Shown piece by piece: positions 1-6,878 of a stretch of DNA of 15,617 bases. The notes under the pieces were generated by a model. It made no database searches and was not told the DNA's origin. It was given only the letters and a program-made list of their open reading frames with translations. The stretch comes from Oscillospiraceae bacterium (GTDB lineage Bacteria > Bacillota > Clostridia > Oscillospirales > Ruminococcaceae), in assembly GCA_017544185.1 (NCBI GenBank), contig JAFYEQ010000316.1, positions 1 to 15,617 on the forward strand, given 5' to 3'. Position numbers and translations under genes: made by a program. Positions within the stretch are counted from its first letter, which is position 1. Each line of letters begins with the position of its first letter.

Positions 1-1019
1 GGAAGATAGGCTATCACGCAAAACAGCCTCTCCTTGACGGTCAGCTTCGTTCCCGCAAGACACAGCAGTACACCGACGGTACGGAAGACCAGAGCCGCCA
101 GTATCATCAGCACTGCCATACCGCCTGCAGCGAAGGTGTAGCGTATATCCACAGCTGCACCTACCAGCACGAACAGCCATATCTCCGCCGCCGTCCATAT
201 GCTCCCGAAACGTGCGGACATCGTCTTCGCATCCTCAGACCGTATCCTGACCACGCAGGCCATGGCTACCACTGCCAGCAGTCCCGATACCGTCACATAC
301 GGCTTTACCGCATCCTCCAGCGACATCAGCATGAAGGCAGTCCCCAGAAGTACTATCACCTTCGGTTCGGGCTTTATCATGTCTCCTGCCGCGTATACGA
401 TCTGGTATACCGCTATTCCCGCAGCAGCACCGATGGATACGCCCGTGACCATAGATACGGGTATGTCCGCCAGGCTCATGAGCTGCACCTCGCCGCCCTG
501 TGCCATGGTCAGGAATGAGGAGAACAGCACTATCACGAATATATCGTCGCAGGATGCCCCCGCAAGTATCATCTGCGGTATACCCTTAGCGGTACCACGC
601 TCATCCTCGATGAGCTTCACCATGCGAGGCACCACCACAGCAGGAGATACTGCACTGAGCACAGCGCCCATAAGAGCTGCCTCTGTCCTGTCCACCCCAA
701 AGAGCACGGGAGCCAACATCACATAGCCCGCGATCTCGCAGCAGGCAGGCACGAAGGACATCATGACAGCAGGTCTGCCCACCTTCTTCAGGTCGGCCAG
801 ATCCAAGGTGAGACCTGCCCGTATGAGTATGATGATAAGCGCTATACGCCTAAGCTCTGATGATATGCCCAGTACCGTATCATCCAGTGCTCCCAGTGCG
901 AACGGGCCCATCACTATGCCTGCGGTGAGCATACCGACTATGCGGGGCAGGCGTATCTTCTCACATATCGCCGCCGCAGTCAGTCCAACAAGAAATATCA
1001 CCGCCAATGATAAAAGCAT
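1..1019 (-). CDS. Cation:proton antiporter, N-terminal part (runs off window)
   Basis: This is an integral membrane exchanger of the Na+/H+ exchanger superfamily, expected to swap Na+ or K+ for protons across the cytoplasmic membrane. Translating the minus strand from the ATG at 1019 gives 339 codons with no stop before the window edge. The protein starts with a hydrophobic segment (MLLSLAVIFLVGLTAAAIC). It has the family-like stretch LPRIVGMLTAGIVMGP near residues 25-39, a helix ending IRAGLTLD near 66-73, and SAVSPAVVVPRM near 123-134. The neighbouring acids Asp158-Asp159 (GASCDDI) resemble the ion-binding Asp-Asp pair of CPA2-type antiporters, whereas CPA1/NhaP members usually have Asn-Asp. 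The start is supported by GGAGGG 5 nt upstream. The gene follows pflA in the same orientation after 139 bp. I see no clear promoter there, so it may be read through from the pfl operon. Ion specificity cannot be read from the sequence. Confidence 0.85.
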   Translation of the reverse strand, partial: MLLSLAVIFLVGLTAAAICEKIRLPRIVGMLTAGIVMGPFALGALDDTVLGISSELRRIALIIILIRAGLTLDLADLKKVGRPAVMMSFVPACCEIAGYVMLAPVLFGVDRTEAALMGAVLSAVSPAVVVPRMVKLIEDERGTAKGIPQMILAGASCDDIFVIVLFSSFLTMAQGGEVQLMSLADIPVSMVTGVSIGAAAGIAVYQIVYAAGDMIKPEPKVIVLLGTAFMLMSLEDAVKPYVTVSGLLAVVAMACVVRIRSEDAKTMSARFGSIWTAAEIWLFVLVGAAVDIRYTFAAGGMAVLMILAALVFRTVGVLLCLAGTKLTVKERLFCVIAYL

Positions 1020-1106
1020 GATCCCTCCAAAACAAAAGAGCCGATGCTACCGCCGACCCCTGCACCAGCAGGAGCCCGCAGACGTCATCAGCTCGTGTGA
1101 GCGGTT

Positions 1107-1135
1107 CGATATCCATACGTTGATGTATGATATCG
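1107..1135 (-). other. Hairpin between pflA and the antiporter gene
   Basis: An inverted repeat pairs CGATATC with GATATCG and ATAC with GTAT, with one bulged base and a 6-nt loop. It lies 24 nt beyond the pflA stop. No run of T follows in the transcribed direction, so it is not a canonical intrinsic terminator. It may protect or process the 3' end of the pfl mRNA. The rest of 1020-1158 shows no gene. Confidence 0.4.
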
Positions 1136-1158
1136 GGGAGAACATCATTCCCCTTATG

Positions 1159-1917
1159 TTATGATCTTTTAGCCGCAAGACCGTCTTTAATACCCTGCAT
1201 GATCACATCTCGCGCGTGAGCTGCCTGCTCCGTGGTAAGAGGCGGTGTATCTCCGAGAGGGTACTCGAGCCCCAGGTTCTCGTACTTGACCTTGCCCATG
1301 TCATGGTACTTGAGCACGTCGAGAGCCTTGAGCGTCTTCAGTTCCGATAGGAACACGCCCAGACGATGGAGATACTCGTCGTCATACGTTATGCCCGGAA
1401 CAGTTACGTGGCGTACCCATATAGTCTTGCCCTTATCCGAGAGATAGCGCGCAAAGGCCAGTATGTTCTTATTGCTGTGGCCTGTGAGCTTCTTATGCTC
1501 CTCATCGTCGATATGCTTTATATCCAGCATGATAAGGTCAGTAGACTCCATCAGCCTGTCGAACACAGCTGTATCATCGGGATCGAAGGTGATGCCTGAA
1601 GTATCGAGGCAGGTGTGTATCCCCTTCGCCTTGGCCTTCTCGAACAGCTCCGTCAGGAACGCAGGCTGCATCATGGGCTCGCCTCCGGTGGCAGTGATGC
1701 CCCCGCTGCAGAACTCCTTGACACCGTCGTACATATCCAGTATCTCTTCCACTGTCATCTCTGTGCCCACAGGATCCTTCTTACTGTGCATAGTCCATGT
1801 ATCAGGATTATGGCAGTAGAGGCACCTCATAGGACATCCTTGGAAAAAGACGACGAACCGGATGCCCGGTCCGTCGACTGTACCAAAGGATTCAGTTGAA
1901 TGTATGAACCCCGTCAT
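1159..1917 (-). CDS. pflA: Pyruvate formate-lyase activating enzyme
   Basis: This is a radical SAM enzyme of the cytoplasm. It uses a 4Fe-4S cluster and S-adenosylmethionine to abstract a hydrogen from the radical glycine of pyruvate formate-lyase, switching the lyase on under anaerobic conditions. The 252-residue length is normal for PflA. The cluster-binding CxxxCxxC motif is at Cys28, Cys32 and Cys35 (FQGCPMRCLYCHN), preceded by the typical SFGTVDGPGIRFV. The GGE motif that contacts SAM is at 78-80 (TGGEP). The gene begins 3 nt after the stop of the small glycyl radical gene and has no recognisable Shine-Dalgarno, which suggests translational coupling. Here the radical glycine it must reach is on a separate 79-residue polypeptide, so the physiological substrate may be the small subunit alone or the two-subunit complex. 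Confidence 0.95.
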   Translation of the reverse strand: MTGFIHSTESFGTVDGPGIRFVVFFQGCPMRCLYCHNPDTWTMHSKKDPVGTEMTVEEILDMYDGVKEFCSGGITATGGEPMMQPAFLTELFEKAKAKGIHTCLDTSGITFDPDDTAVFDRLMESTDLIMLDIKHIDDEEHKKLTGHSNKNILAFARYLSDKGKTIWVRHVTVPGITYDDEYLHRLGVFLSELKTLKALDVLKYHDMGKVKYENLGLEYPLGDTPPLTTEQAAHARDVIMQGIKDGLAAKRS

Positions 1918-1920
1918 AGC

Positions 1921-2160
1921 TTACAGTGAAGCGTGGAACGTTCTGGAGATAACGTCGTCCTGCTGCTCCTTGGTGAGCTTGATGAAGTTTACTGCGTAAC
2001 CGGAAACTCTGATAGTGAGCTGAGGATAGTTCTCGGGATGCTTCTGAGCATCGAGAAGGGTCTCACGGTTGAACACGTTAACGTTGAGGTGATGACCGCC
2101 CTTGACGGAATAACCGTCGAGCAGACCAATAAGATTATCTATCTGCTGTGCATTTGCCAT
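1921..2160 (-). CDS. Stand-alone glycyl radical domain (small subunit of split pyruvate formate-lyase)
   Basis: This 79-residue protein corresponds over nearly its whole length to the C-terminal glycyl radical domain of pyruvate formate-lyase. It reads [11 protein letters not shown] at 7-17, [18 protein letters not shown] at 21-38, and [15 protein letters not shown] at 45-59, with the radical-bearing glycine at Gly54. It ends [18 protein letters not shown], the normal PFL C-terminus. An ATG at 2160 is preceded by AAGGAGT 7 nt upstream. The gene lies directly between the truncated PFL large subunit (58 bp upstream) and pflA (3 nt downstream). It resembles the E. coli GrcA/YfiD rescue protein, which supplies a fresh glycine to oxygen-damaged PFL. 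Here, however, the partner PFL has no radical domain of its own, so I infer that this is an obligatory subunit. It would be activated by PflA and would donate its radical to the active-site cysteines of the large subunit. Confidence 0.93.
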   Translation of the reverse strand: MANAQQIDNLIGLLDGYSVKGGHHLNVNVFNRETLLDAQKHPENYPQLTIRVSGYAVNFIKLTKEQQDDVISRTFHASL

Positions 2161-2183
2161 AGTTATTACTCCTTTCGAAGGTC

Positions 2184-2209
2184 ATGTGCCGTGCCGATGC
2201 ACGGCACAT
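2184..2209 (-). other. Perfect 11-bp hairpin between the two PFL subunit genes
   Basis: ATGTGCCGTGC pairs perfectly with GCACGGCACAT around a 4-nt loop. It begins 9 nt after the large-subunit stop and ends 23 nt before the small-subunit start, leaving the Shine-Dalgarno free. There is no T-run behind it, so it should not terminate strongly. An mRNA processing or stabilising element, or a partial terminator setting the ratio of the two subunits, is the likely role. Confidence 0.75.
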
Positions 2210-2218
2210 ACCATAAGA

Positions 2219-4309
2219 TCACTTGAGAGCGTCAAGATCGAGGTCGCCAACGAATACGCCGCTGTCCTTACCGAGGGCATCGGGGATGATGGAGAAGGTA
2301 TTGGAGATACCGTCCTGAGCGTTGGAGAACTGGAGCTTGGATACGGAAGAGAGAGATGCGGATGCACCGTGAGTATCTCTGCCGTGCATGGGGTTAGCAC
2401 CGGGAGCGAGAGGCTGGCCCTGCTTACGTCCGTCAGGAGTGGTACCCGTCTTCTTGCCGTATACCACATTGGATGTGATGGTAAGGATAGAAGTGGTGGG
2501 GAAGCCGTTCCTGTAGATGTGCTGTTGACGGATCTTATCCATGAACTTGTTGAGGATCATCTGTGCGATCTCATCAACACGGTCGTCATCGTTGCCGTAC
2601 TTGGGGAAGTCGCCCTCTACCTCGTAATCAACGACAACATCCTTAGCGGTGTAGAGCACATTGCCCTTCTTGTCCTTGACCTCGATATCCTTGCGGATGG
2701 GCTTTACCTTAGCGTACTTGATAGCGGAAAGGGAGTCTGCGACGACGGAGATACCTGCGATACCGGTAGCGAAGTATCTTCTTACCTCTCTGTCATGGAG
2801 AGCCATCTGAAGAGCCTCATAGCAGTACTTATCATGCATGTAGTGGATGATGTTCAGTGTATTTACATAGAGCTCTGCGAGCCAGTCCATCATATCGTCA
2901 TACTTCTCCATTACCTCATCATAATCGAGATACTCAGAGGTGATGGGTCTGTACTTGGGAGCTACCTGAGCGCCGCTGATCTCATCGACACCGCCGTTTA
3001 TAGCGTAGAGCAGGCACTTAGCGAGGTTAGCTCTTGCACCGAAGAACTGCATCTCCTTGCCGACTCTCATGGAGGATACGCAGCAAGCGATAGCGTAGTC
3101 ATCGCCGTGTGTAACTCTCATCAGCTCATCGTTCTCATACTGGATGGAAGAAGTGTTGATGGAGATCTTAGCGCAGTATCTCTTCCAGCCGTTGGGAAGT
3201 CTGGGAGACCAGAGCACGGTGAGGTTGGGCTCGGGAGAAGTGCCCAGGTTCTCGAGGGTATGGAGATAACGGAAGGAAGTCTTTGTTACGAGAGATCTGC
3301 CGTCGATACCGATACCGCCGAGGGACTCTGTTACCCACTGGGGGTCGCCGGAGAAGAGGGAGTTATACTCGGGAGTCCTTGCGAAACGAACGAGACGGAG
3401 CTTCATGATGAAGTGGTCGATGATCTCCTGTGCCTCTTCCTCTGTGATCCTGCCGAGCTTGAAGTCTCTCTCGAAGTATATATCGAGGAAGGTGGAGGTA
3501 CGGCCGAGGGACATAGCTGCACCGTTCTGATCCTTTACAGCGCCGAGATAGCCGAAGTATACGGCCTGTACTGCTTCCTTAGCGGTAACAGCGGGCTTGG
3601 AGATATCGCAGCCGTAGATCTCAGCCATCTTCTTGAGGTTCTCAAGAGCCCTGATCTGCTCAGCGATCTCTTCTCTGCAGCGGATCTTGTCATCGGTCAT
3701 AGGACAGGTATAGAAAGCCTTCTGCTCCTGCTTGTCCTTGATGAGCCTGTCAACACCGTAGAGTGCTACACGGCGATAGTCGCCTATGATACGGCCTCTG
3801 CCGTAAGCATCGGGGAGACCTGTGAGGATGTGAGAGGTCCTTGCTGCTCTCATCTCGGGAGTATATACATCAAATACGCCAGCGTTATGGGTCTTTCTGT
3901 ATTCACTGAATATCCTGTGCATCAGGGGATCGGGAGTGCGGCCGTTCTGCTCGAGAGCATTCTCAGCCATCCTAAGTCCACCGTAAGGCATGAAAGAACG
4001 CTTGAAGGGCTTATCTGTCTGGAGACCTACTATCTTCTCGAGATCCTTCTCGATATAGCCTGCGGGGTGAGAGGTGAGAGAGGATACGACGTTATTGTCC
4101 ATGTCAAGTACGCCGCCTGCTTCTCTTTCCTGCTTAGCGAGCTCCATAACATCGTCCCAAAGCTTCTTGGTAGCATCTGTGGGACCTGCGAGGAAGCTCT
4201 CATCGCCGTCGTAGGGAGTGTAGTTCTTCTGGATGAAGTCTCTGACATTGATCTCGTCGGTCCAGTGACCGCCGACGAAGCCTTCCCATTCCTGTGGCAT
4301 CTGCTTCAT
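2219..4309 (-). CDS. pflB: Pyruvate formate-lyase large subunit, lacking the glycyl radical domain
   Basis: This protein is the catalytic body of pyruvate formate-lyase (formate C-acetyltransferase), which converts pyruvate and CoA to acetyl-CoA and formate. It is 696 residues, against about 740-760 for usual PFL. The active-site pair is Cys409-Cys410 ([11 protein letters not shown]). Arg426 ([10 protein letters not shown]) sits at the spacing of the pyruvate-binding Arg435 of E. coli. The late PFL motif [20 protein letters not shown] is at 637-656. The chain continues to [17 protein letters not shown] (666-682), adds 14 residues (ending LDLDALK), and stops where E. coli PFL goes on into the glycine loop domain. 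That domain is supplied by the next gene, in another frame. The start ATG at 4309 has AGGAGG 8 nt upstream; an ATG 5 nt earlier stops after two codons. The active-site residues and the rest of the body are intact, so this is not a degraded copy. Confidence 0.97.
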   Translation of the reverse strand: MKQMPQEWEGFVGGHWTDEINVRDFIQKNYTPYDGDESFLAGPTDATKKLWDDVMELAKQEREAGGVLDMDNNVVSSLTSHPAGYIEKDLEKIVGLQTDKPFKRSFMPYGGLRMAENALEQNGRTPDPLMHRIFSEYRKTHNAGVFDVYTPEMRAARTSHILTGLPDAYGRGRIIGDYRRVALYGVDRLIKDKQEQKAFYTCPMTDDKIRCREEIAEQIRALENLKKMAEIYGCDISKPAVTAKEAVQAVYFGYLGAVKDQNGAAMSLGRTSTFLDIYFERDFKLGRITEEEAQEIIDHFIMKLRLVRFARTPEYNSLFSGDPQWVTESLGGIGIDGRSLVTKTSFRYLHTLENLGTSPEPNLTVLWSPRLPNGWKRYCAKISINTSSIQYENDELMRVTHGDDYAIACCVSSMRVGKEMQFFGARANLAKCLLYAINGGVDEISGAQVAPKYRPITSEYLDYDEVMEKYDDMMDWLAELYVNTLNIIHYMHDKYCYEALQMALHDREVRRYFATGIAGISVVADSLSAIKYAKVKPIRKDIEVKDKKGNVLYTAKDVVVDYEVEGDFPKYGNDDDRVDEIAQMILNKFMDKIRQQHIYRNGFPTTSILTITSNVVYGKKTGTTPDGRKQGQPLAPGANPMHGRDTHGASASLSSVSKLQFSNAQDGISNTFSIIPDALGKDSGVFVGDLDLDALK

Positions 4310-4491
4310 TTCATTTTCCTCCTTGATCTTCCGGGCACGTCTCGTGGACGCATCCGAACGTTATTTAGATGCGTAATTGTAGTACACATCTGATCTGCTG
4401 AAAGTCTACCGCTGCGATATCATTTTGATACAAAACTCAAACGTGCGGCAAACACGTAAAGATAAGCACCCAACATTTCATGATGGGCCTT
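4310..4491 (-). promoter_or_regulatory. Leader of about 180 nt of the pfl operon
   Basis: Between the predicted transcription start and the large-subunit ATG lies an untranslated leader with two recognisable hairpins: ACGCATC/GATGCGT (4348-4374, 7 bp, 13-nt loop) and ACGTG/CACGT (4441-4457). It ends in AAGGAGG before the start codon. I recognise no riboswitch family in it and see no ORF with a ribosome binding site. Confidence 0.4.
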
Positions 4492-4519
4492 GTATATATA
4501 ATACAATACTCTTTGTATT
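4490..4519. promoter_or_regulatory. Two overlapping inverted repeats over the pfl promoter (candidate operator)
   Basis: TTGTAT-N5-ATACAA (4490-4506) covers the -10 box and probable start site. AATACAA-N6-TTGTATT (4500-4519) covers the spacer. They share the middle arm. The TTGT...ACAA layout recalls operators of the NADH-sensing repressor Rex (TTGTTAA-N4-TTAACAA), which controls fermentation genes in many clostridia. The spacing and inner bases differ, so the regulator is uncertain. Confidence 0.4.
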
Positions 4520-4526
4520 TTGTCAA
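4498..4526 (-). promoter_or_regulatory. Promoter of the pfl operon
   Basis: The minus strand reads TTGACA (4526-4521), a 17-bp spacer, then TATTAT (4503-4498). This is a near-consensus housekeeping sigma factor promoter. Transcription is predicted to begin near 4491. Confidence 0.85.
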
Positions 4527-4566
4527 GTACTTTTCACGATTTTTTTGAAAAGATCCACGTAAAGAT

Positions 4567-4595
4567 CGGTCACCGCCCACGAAGGGCGATGACCG
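4567..4595 (-). terminator. Terminator of the FecR-like surface protein gene
   Basis: A 12-bp GC-rich stem with one G-U pair (CGGTCATCGCCC with GGGCGGTGACCG) and a 5-nt loop starts 16 nt after the stop. The following tract ATCTTTACG is only weakly T-rich, but a further CTTTT follows. It also separates this gene from the pfl promoter downstream. Confidence 0.7.
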
Positions 4596-4611
4596 GCTGT
4601 TTGTTATCATA

Positions 4612-6117
4612 TCATCCGTATACTGCGTATACCGTCATATCGGATGTGACGCTCTGGAAATTCTGATCCCAGGCTATGAAGCTCTGACCGCTGGAGTCTA
4701 TATAGGGCGGCATCACAGGAGGCACTGCAGCCTCACCGTCATTGACCGCTACAGTATAGGACTGGCCGTCGACTATGAACGTAACGGTATGAGATGCCGA
4801 CGGGAGCGGTGCCGTCTGAGGATCGGTGATCTCCACGTATGTGCCCCAATCAAAGGTATCCTCTGTCTGTAAAGTCTGTGTCGGCTGATCCGAAGGCTCA
4901 GTGATCTGGAGGTCCTCCTCAAATATAGCGGAGATCATCCTCTCCCCGGTGATATTATCAAAGTCATCATCCCAGCCTACGAACTTCTTGCCCTCTATCA
5001 CAGGATCATTGGGTATATCAGCGCTGCCGCCGTAGGGCACCTCCTGCTCGATGATCTCATCGCCTATGACGATATATACCGGGATCATCTCCTGAGACTT
5101 AGTGGTAGTCTGTGCAGTGGTCTGTACGGTAGTCTTTTGCGTCGTGGTAGTAGTGGCCACAGTCTGCGGAGGAGCAGTAGTGGTCTCGCGGGTAGTCTCT
5201 ACAGTACGCTCGGTCGTGGTCTCGGTGGTCTCTTCCTCTGTAGTCTCCTCAGTATCCACGGTATCCTCTGTTGTCTCAGAAGTGGTATCGAGTACTGTAG
5301 TCTCCTCAGTGGTCTCATGCTCCGTCTCGGTCTCCGATACTGTCGCCTCCTCCGGCTCCTCGGGCTTTGCCGCATCAAAGGCAGCCTTGATGTCTGCAGT
5401 AGAGAAGACCAGCTCGTTCATAGAGGATATGGTCAGCAGGTCCTTGAGGGTAGACGCACCGAAGTCAGCCAGATGTATCTCGGTGTTCAGGTACTCGAAC
5501 TTGGGAGGATCCGTGCTCACCACGAGTCCGCCTACGCCCTTGTCCATAGGCTCAGACTTACCGTCAAGATTACCGTCCCTGTCGATCTTCTCGCCCATGG
5601 AATTATACAGCTGCACGTTCGAAAAACCTGCAAAGGTAGCCACATGGCTGGACGCAGGCTGATCCTGTCCCAGTTGGTACGCCACACGTACCACTGCGTT
5701 CTTGGTAGCGAAGGACGCACTGTCCGTGCGGATGGATATAGCAGAATTTTTCGCATTGGTACCGTCTACGATGACAGAGCCGCGGTTGAGATATATCTCA
5801 TTGTCCTTCTTCTTGAACTCGTCAGTCACGAATATCTGGGAGACAGGCTCTACGTATACATAGTCCTCTTCCTTGCCGCTGATGGTATACAGCAGCGTAC
5901 ACGCGCTGCCATCATTGGCGGTGACTATATCTCCCTGCTTGAGCTGCATATTTTCCGATGCAGCCTCTACGCTGCTGTCGGGATGTGTGACTGTCACATC
6001 CCCGTCGATCTGCGATACTATGAGCTGACCCGAGCCTCCCCTGCCGAAGATAAGTATCAGCACGGTCACGATCACTACCAGTACAGCAGCGACTATAACA
6101 TATAAGCTCTTTTGCAT
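4612..6117 (-). CDS. Membrane-anchored FecR-like protein with Thr/Glu-rich linker and two InlB-like repeats
   Basis: This 501-residue protein is probably anchored at the outer face of the membrane. Residues 5-24 form one hydrophobic segment (YVIVAAVLVVIVTVLILIF), with no lipobox and no clear cleavage site. Residues 30-170 resemble FecR-type domains: SQIDGDVTV, LKQGDIVTANDGSACTLLY, and NEIYLNRGSVIVDG followed by a beta-rich stretch. Residues 251-343 are an extreme Thr/Glu linker, probably extended and possibly glycosylated. Residues 345-401 and 443-501 look like two InlB B-repeat (Listeria-Bacteroides repeat) units, each with the xxFxxWDxxF...AxF/Y pattern (KKFVGWDDDF and QSFIAWDQNF). There is no LPXTG sorting signal. 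The start has AAGGGA about 7 nt upstream. It has its own promoter and terminator. Its function is unknown; it could sense or bind cell-wall or extracellular ligands. The domain assignments are by eye. Confidence 0.8.
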   Translation of the reverse strand: MQKSLYVIVAAVLVVIVTVLILIFGRGGSGQLIVSQIDGDVTVTHPDSSVEAASENMQLKQGDIVTANDGSACTLLYTISGKEEDYVYVEPVSQIFVTDEFKKKDNEIYLNRGSVIVDGTNAKNSAISIRTDSASFATKNAVVRVAYQLGQDQPASSHVATFAGFSNVQLYNSMGEKIDRDGNLDGKSEPMDKGVGGLVVSTDPPKFEYLNTEIHLADFGASTLKDLLTISSMNELVFSTADIKAAFDAAKPEEPEEATVSETETEHETTEETTVLDTTSETTEDTVDTEETTEEETTETTTERTVETTRETTTAPPQTVATTTTTQKTTVQTTAQTTTKSQEMIPVYIVIGDEIIEQEVPYGGSADIPNDPVIEGKKFVGWDDDFDNITGERMISAIFEEDLQITEPSDQPTQTLQTEDTFDWGTYVEITDPQTAPLPSASHTVTFIVDGQSYTVAVNDGEAAVPPVMPPYIDSSGQSFIAWDQNFQSVTSDMTVYAVYG

Positions 6118-6195
6118 TTCTTATCCCTTCAACAAATGCATCCGATCATGCATCGATAAACTTCCCCATTATGTTGATCATAACAACTACCTATG

Positions 6196-6224
6196 ATTAT
6201 ACCATATATCCGTGTAAATATCAA
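6196..6224 (-). promoter_or_regulatory. Promoter of the FecR-like surface protein gene
   Basis: TTGATA (6224-6219), a 17-bp spacer and a perfect TATAAT (6201-6196) lie on the minus strand. The predicted leader is about 70 nt. Confidence 0.8.
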
Positions 6225-6260
6225 TAGTATTTTTCGGAATATAATAAAAATTCATATTTA

Positions 6261-6304
6261 TAAAACAAAAACAGTGACTTTCATTCATAGAAAATCACTG
6301 TTTT
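6261..6304 (-). terminator. Intrinsic terminator of the SCP2-like gene
   Basis: AAAACAGTGA pairs with TCACTGTTTT (10 bp), with a further TTTC/GAAA pairing inside. In the minus direction it is followed by TTTTTGTTTTAT, a strong U-tract. It starts about 20 nt after the stop at 6325. Confidence 0.88.
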
Positions 6305-6324
6305 GCACATCTTATGTACTGCGA

Positions 6325-6696
6325 TCACTTATTGAAAAAAGCAGTAGATCCGAGTATTATAGCCTTGCCTGCATTGCCCTGCATCTTGATGTCGCCATCA
6401 GCGATAGCAGTAGACAGAGCCTTGTTGCCGTTCAGTACAGACATGAACACATCAGCATCAGCATCTACCTCGATGTCAGCACCCTTGTAATCGAAGGGCT
6501 CTACCTTTGCGATACCGTTTGCGATAACTATATAGAGAACGCCCTCGACTGAACCGTAGAGAGTTATCTGTGTAGCGACGCAAGCGTCAACGGGAGCGGT
6601 AGCCTTAGCCACCTTCAGTCTGAACGCATCGATGATATTATCATATGTGAGAGTTTCGAGCTCATTATCCTTCTTAGACTTAGTTGTCTTTGCCAT
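6325..6696 (-). CDS. Small SCP2-like (sterol carrier protein 2 fold) protein
   Basis: This is a 123-residue soluble protein. After a Lys/Thr-rich start (MAKTTKSKKDNELETLTYDN) it has alternating strands and short helices: VACVxTQITLYGSVEGVLYIVIANGIAKVEP-like, then DIEVDADADVFMSVLNGN, and DGDIKMQGNAGKAIILGSTAFF at the end. The pattern of a dG.l.i.v.dG..... a.v.v.... d.f..ll.G...... a...G.i...Gd...a is that of the SCP2 lipid-binding fold. In bacteria such stand-alone domains usually have no assigned substrate. An upstream in-frame ATG at 6726 would lie at the predicted transcript start. The ATG at 6696, 9 nt after AGGAGG, is the better choice. It forms a single-gene transcript with a strong promoter, which suggests abundant expression. 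The fold assignment is by eye only. Confidence 0.75.
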   Translation of the reverse strand: MAKTTKSKKDNELETLTYDNIIDAFRLKVAKATAPVDACVATQITLYGSVEGVLYIVIANGIAKVEPFDYKGADIEVDADADVFMSVLNGNKALSTAIADGDIKMQGNAGKAIILGSTAFFNK

Positions 6697-6733
6697 TGTC
6701 ATCATCCTCCTATAGGAATTAGTCATCTTTTAT

Positions 6734-6762
6734 AGTATAGCTTTTTTGCATCTATCTGTCAA
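6734..6762 (-). promoter_or_regulatory. Promoter of the SCP2-like gene
   Basis: A perfect TTGACA (6762-6757), a 17-bp spacer and TATACT (6739-6734) lie on the minus strand. The leader is only about 30 nt. The remaining stretch 6763-6842 is AT-rich and shows nothing else. Confidence 0.85.
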
Positions 6763-6842
6763 TAGATGACCTTAAAATTCGTAGGATATGACAGTCAGGG
6801 CCATTAGATATTAACAAAATAAAGCAATTTTGACAATATAAA

Positions 6843-6874
6843 ATATGGCGTATGCCATAGAGCATACGCCATAT
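6843..6874 (-). terminator. Terminator of the sugar ABC transporter operon
   Basis: A perfect 13-bp stem (ATATGGCGTATGC with GCATACGCCATAT) with a 6-nt loop begins 4 nt after the stop of the MalG-type gene. It is followed by TTTATATTG in the minus direction. Confidence 0.85.
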
Positions 6875-6878
6875 AAAC

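Noticed and set aside
199..1164. Plus-strand ORFs at the left end (199-726 and 763-1164)
   Set aside because: They are antisense to the antiporter gene, whose minus-strand frame has clear family motifs and a strong ribosome binding site.
2161..2218. The PFL split as a simple sequencing frameshift or pseudogene
   Set aside because: The gap holds a stop codon, a hairpin, a Shine-Dalgarno and a new start, and both sides have extra residues at the junction. One base error would not produce this.
2186..4393. A 735-codon plus-strand ORF antisense to the whole PFL large subunit
   Set aside because: Its translation is low in complexity, with no family likeness and no ribosome binding site or promoter. 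It stays open because the highly expressed pfl gene avoids sense codons that would read as stops on the other strand.
5102..5662. A plus-strand Val/Ser-rich ORF over the Thr/Glu linker
   Set aside because: It is the reverse reading of the repetitive ACN/GAR codons in the surface protein linker.
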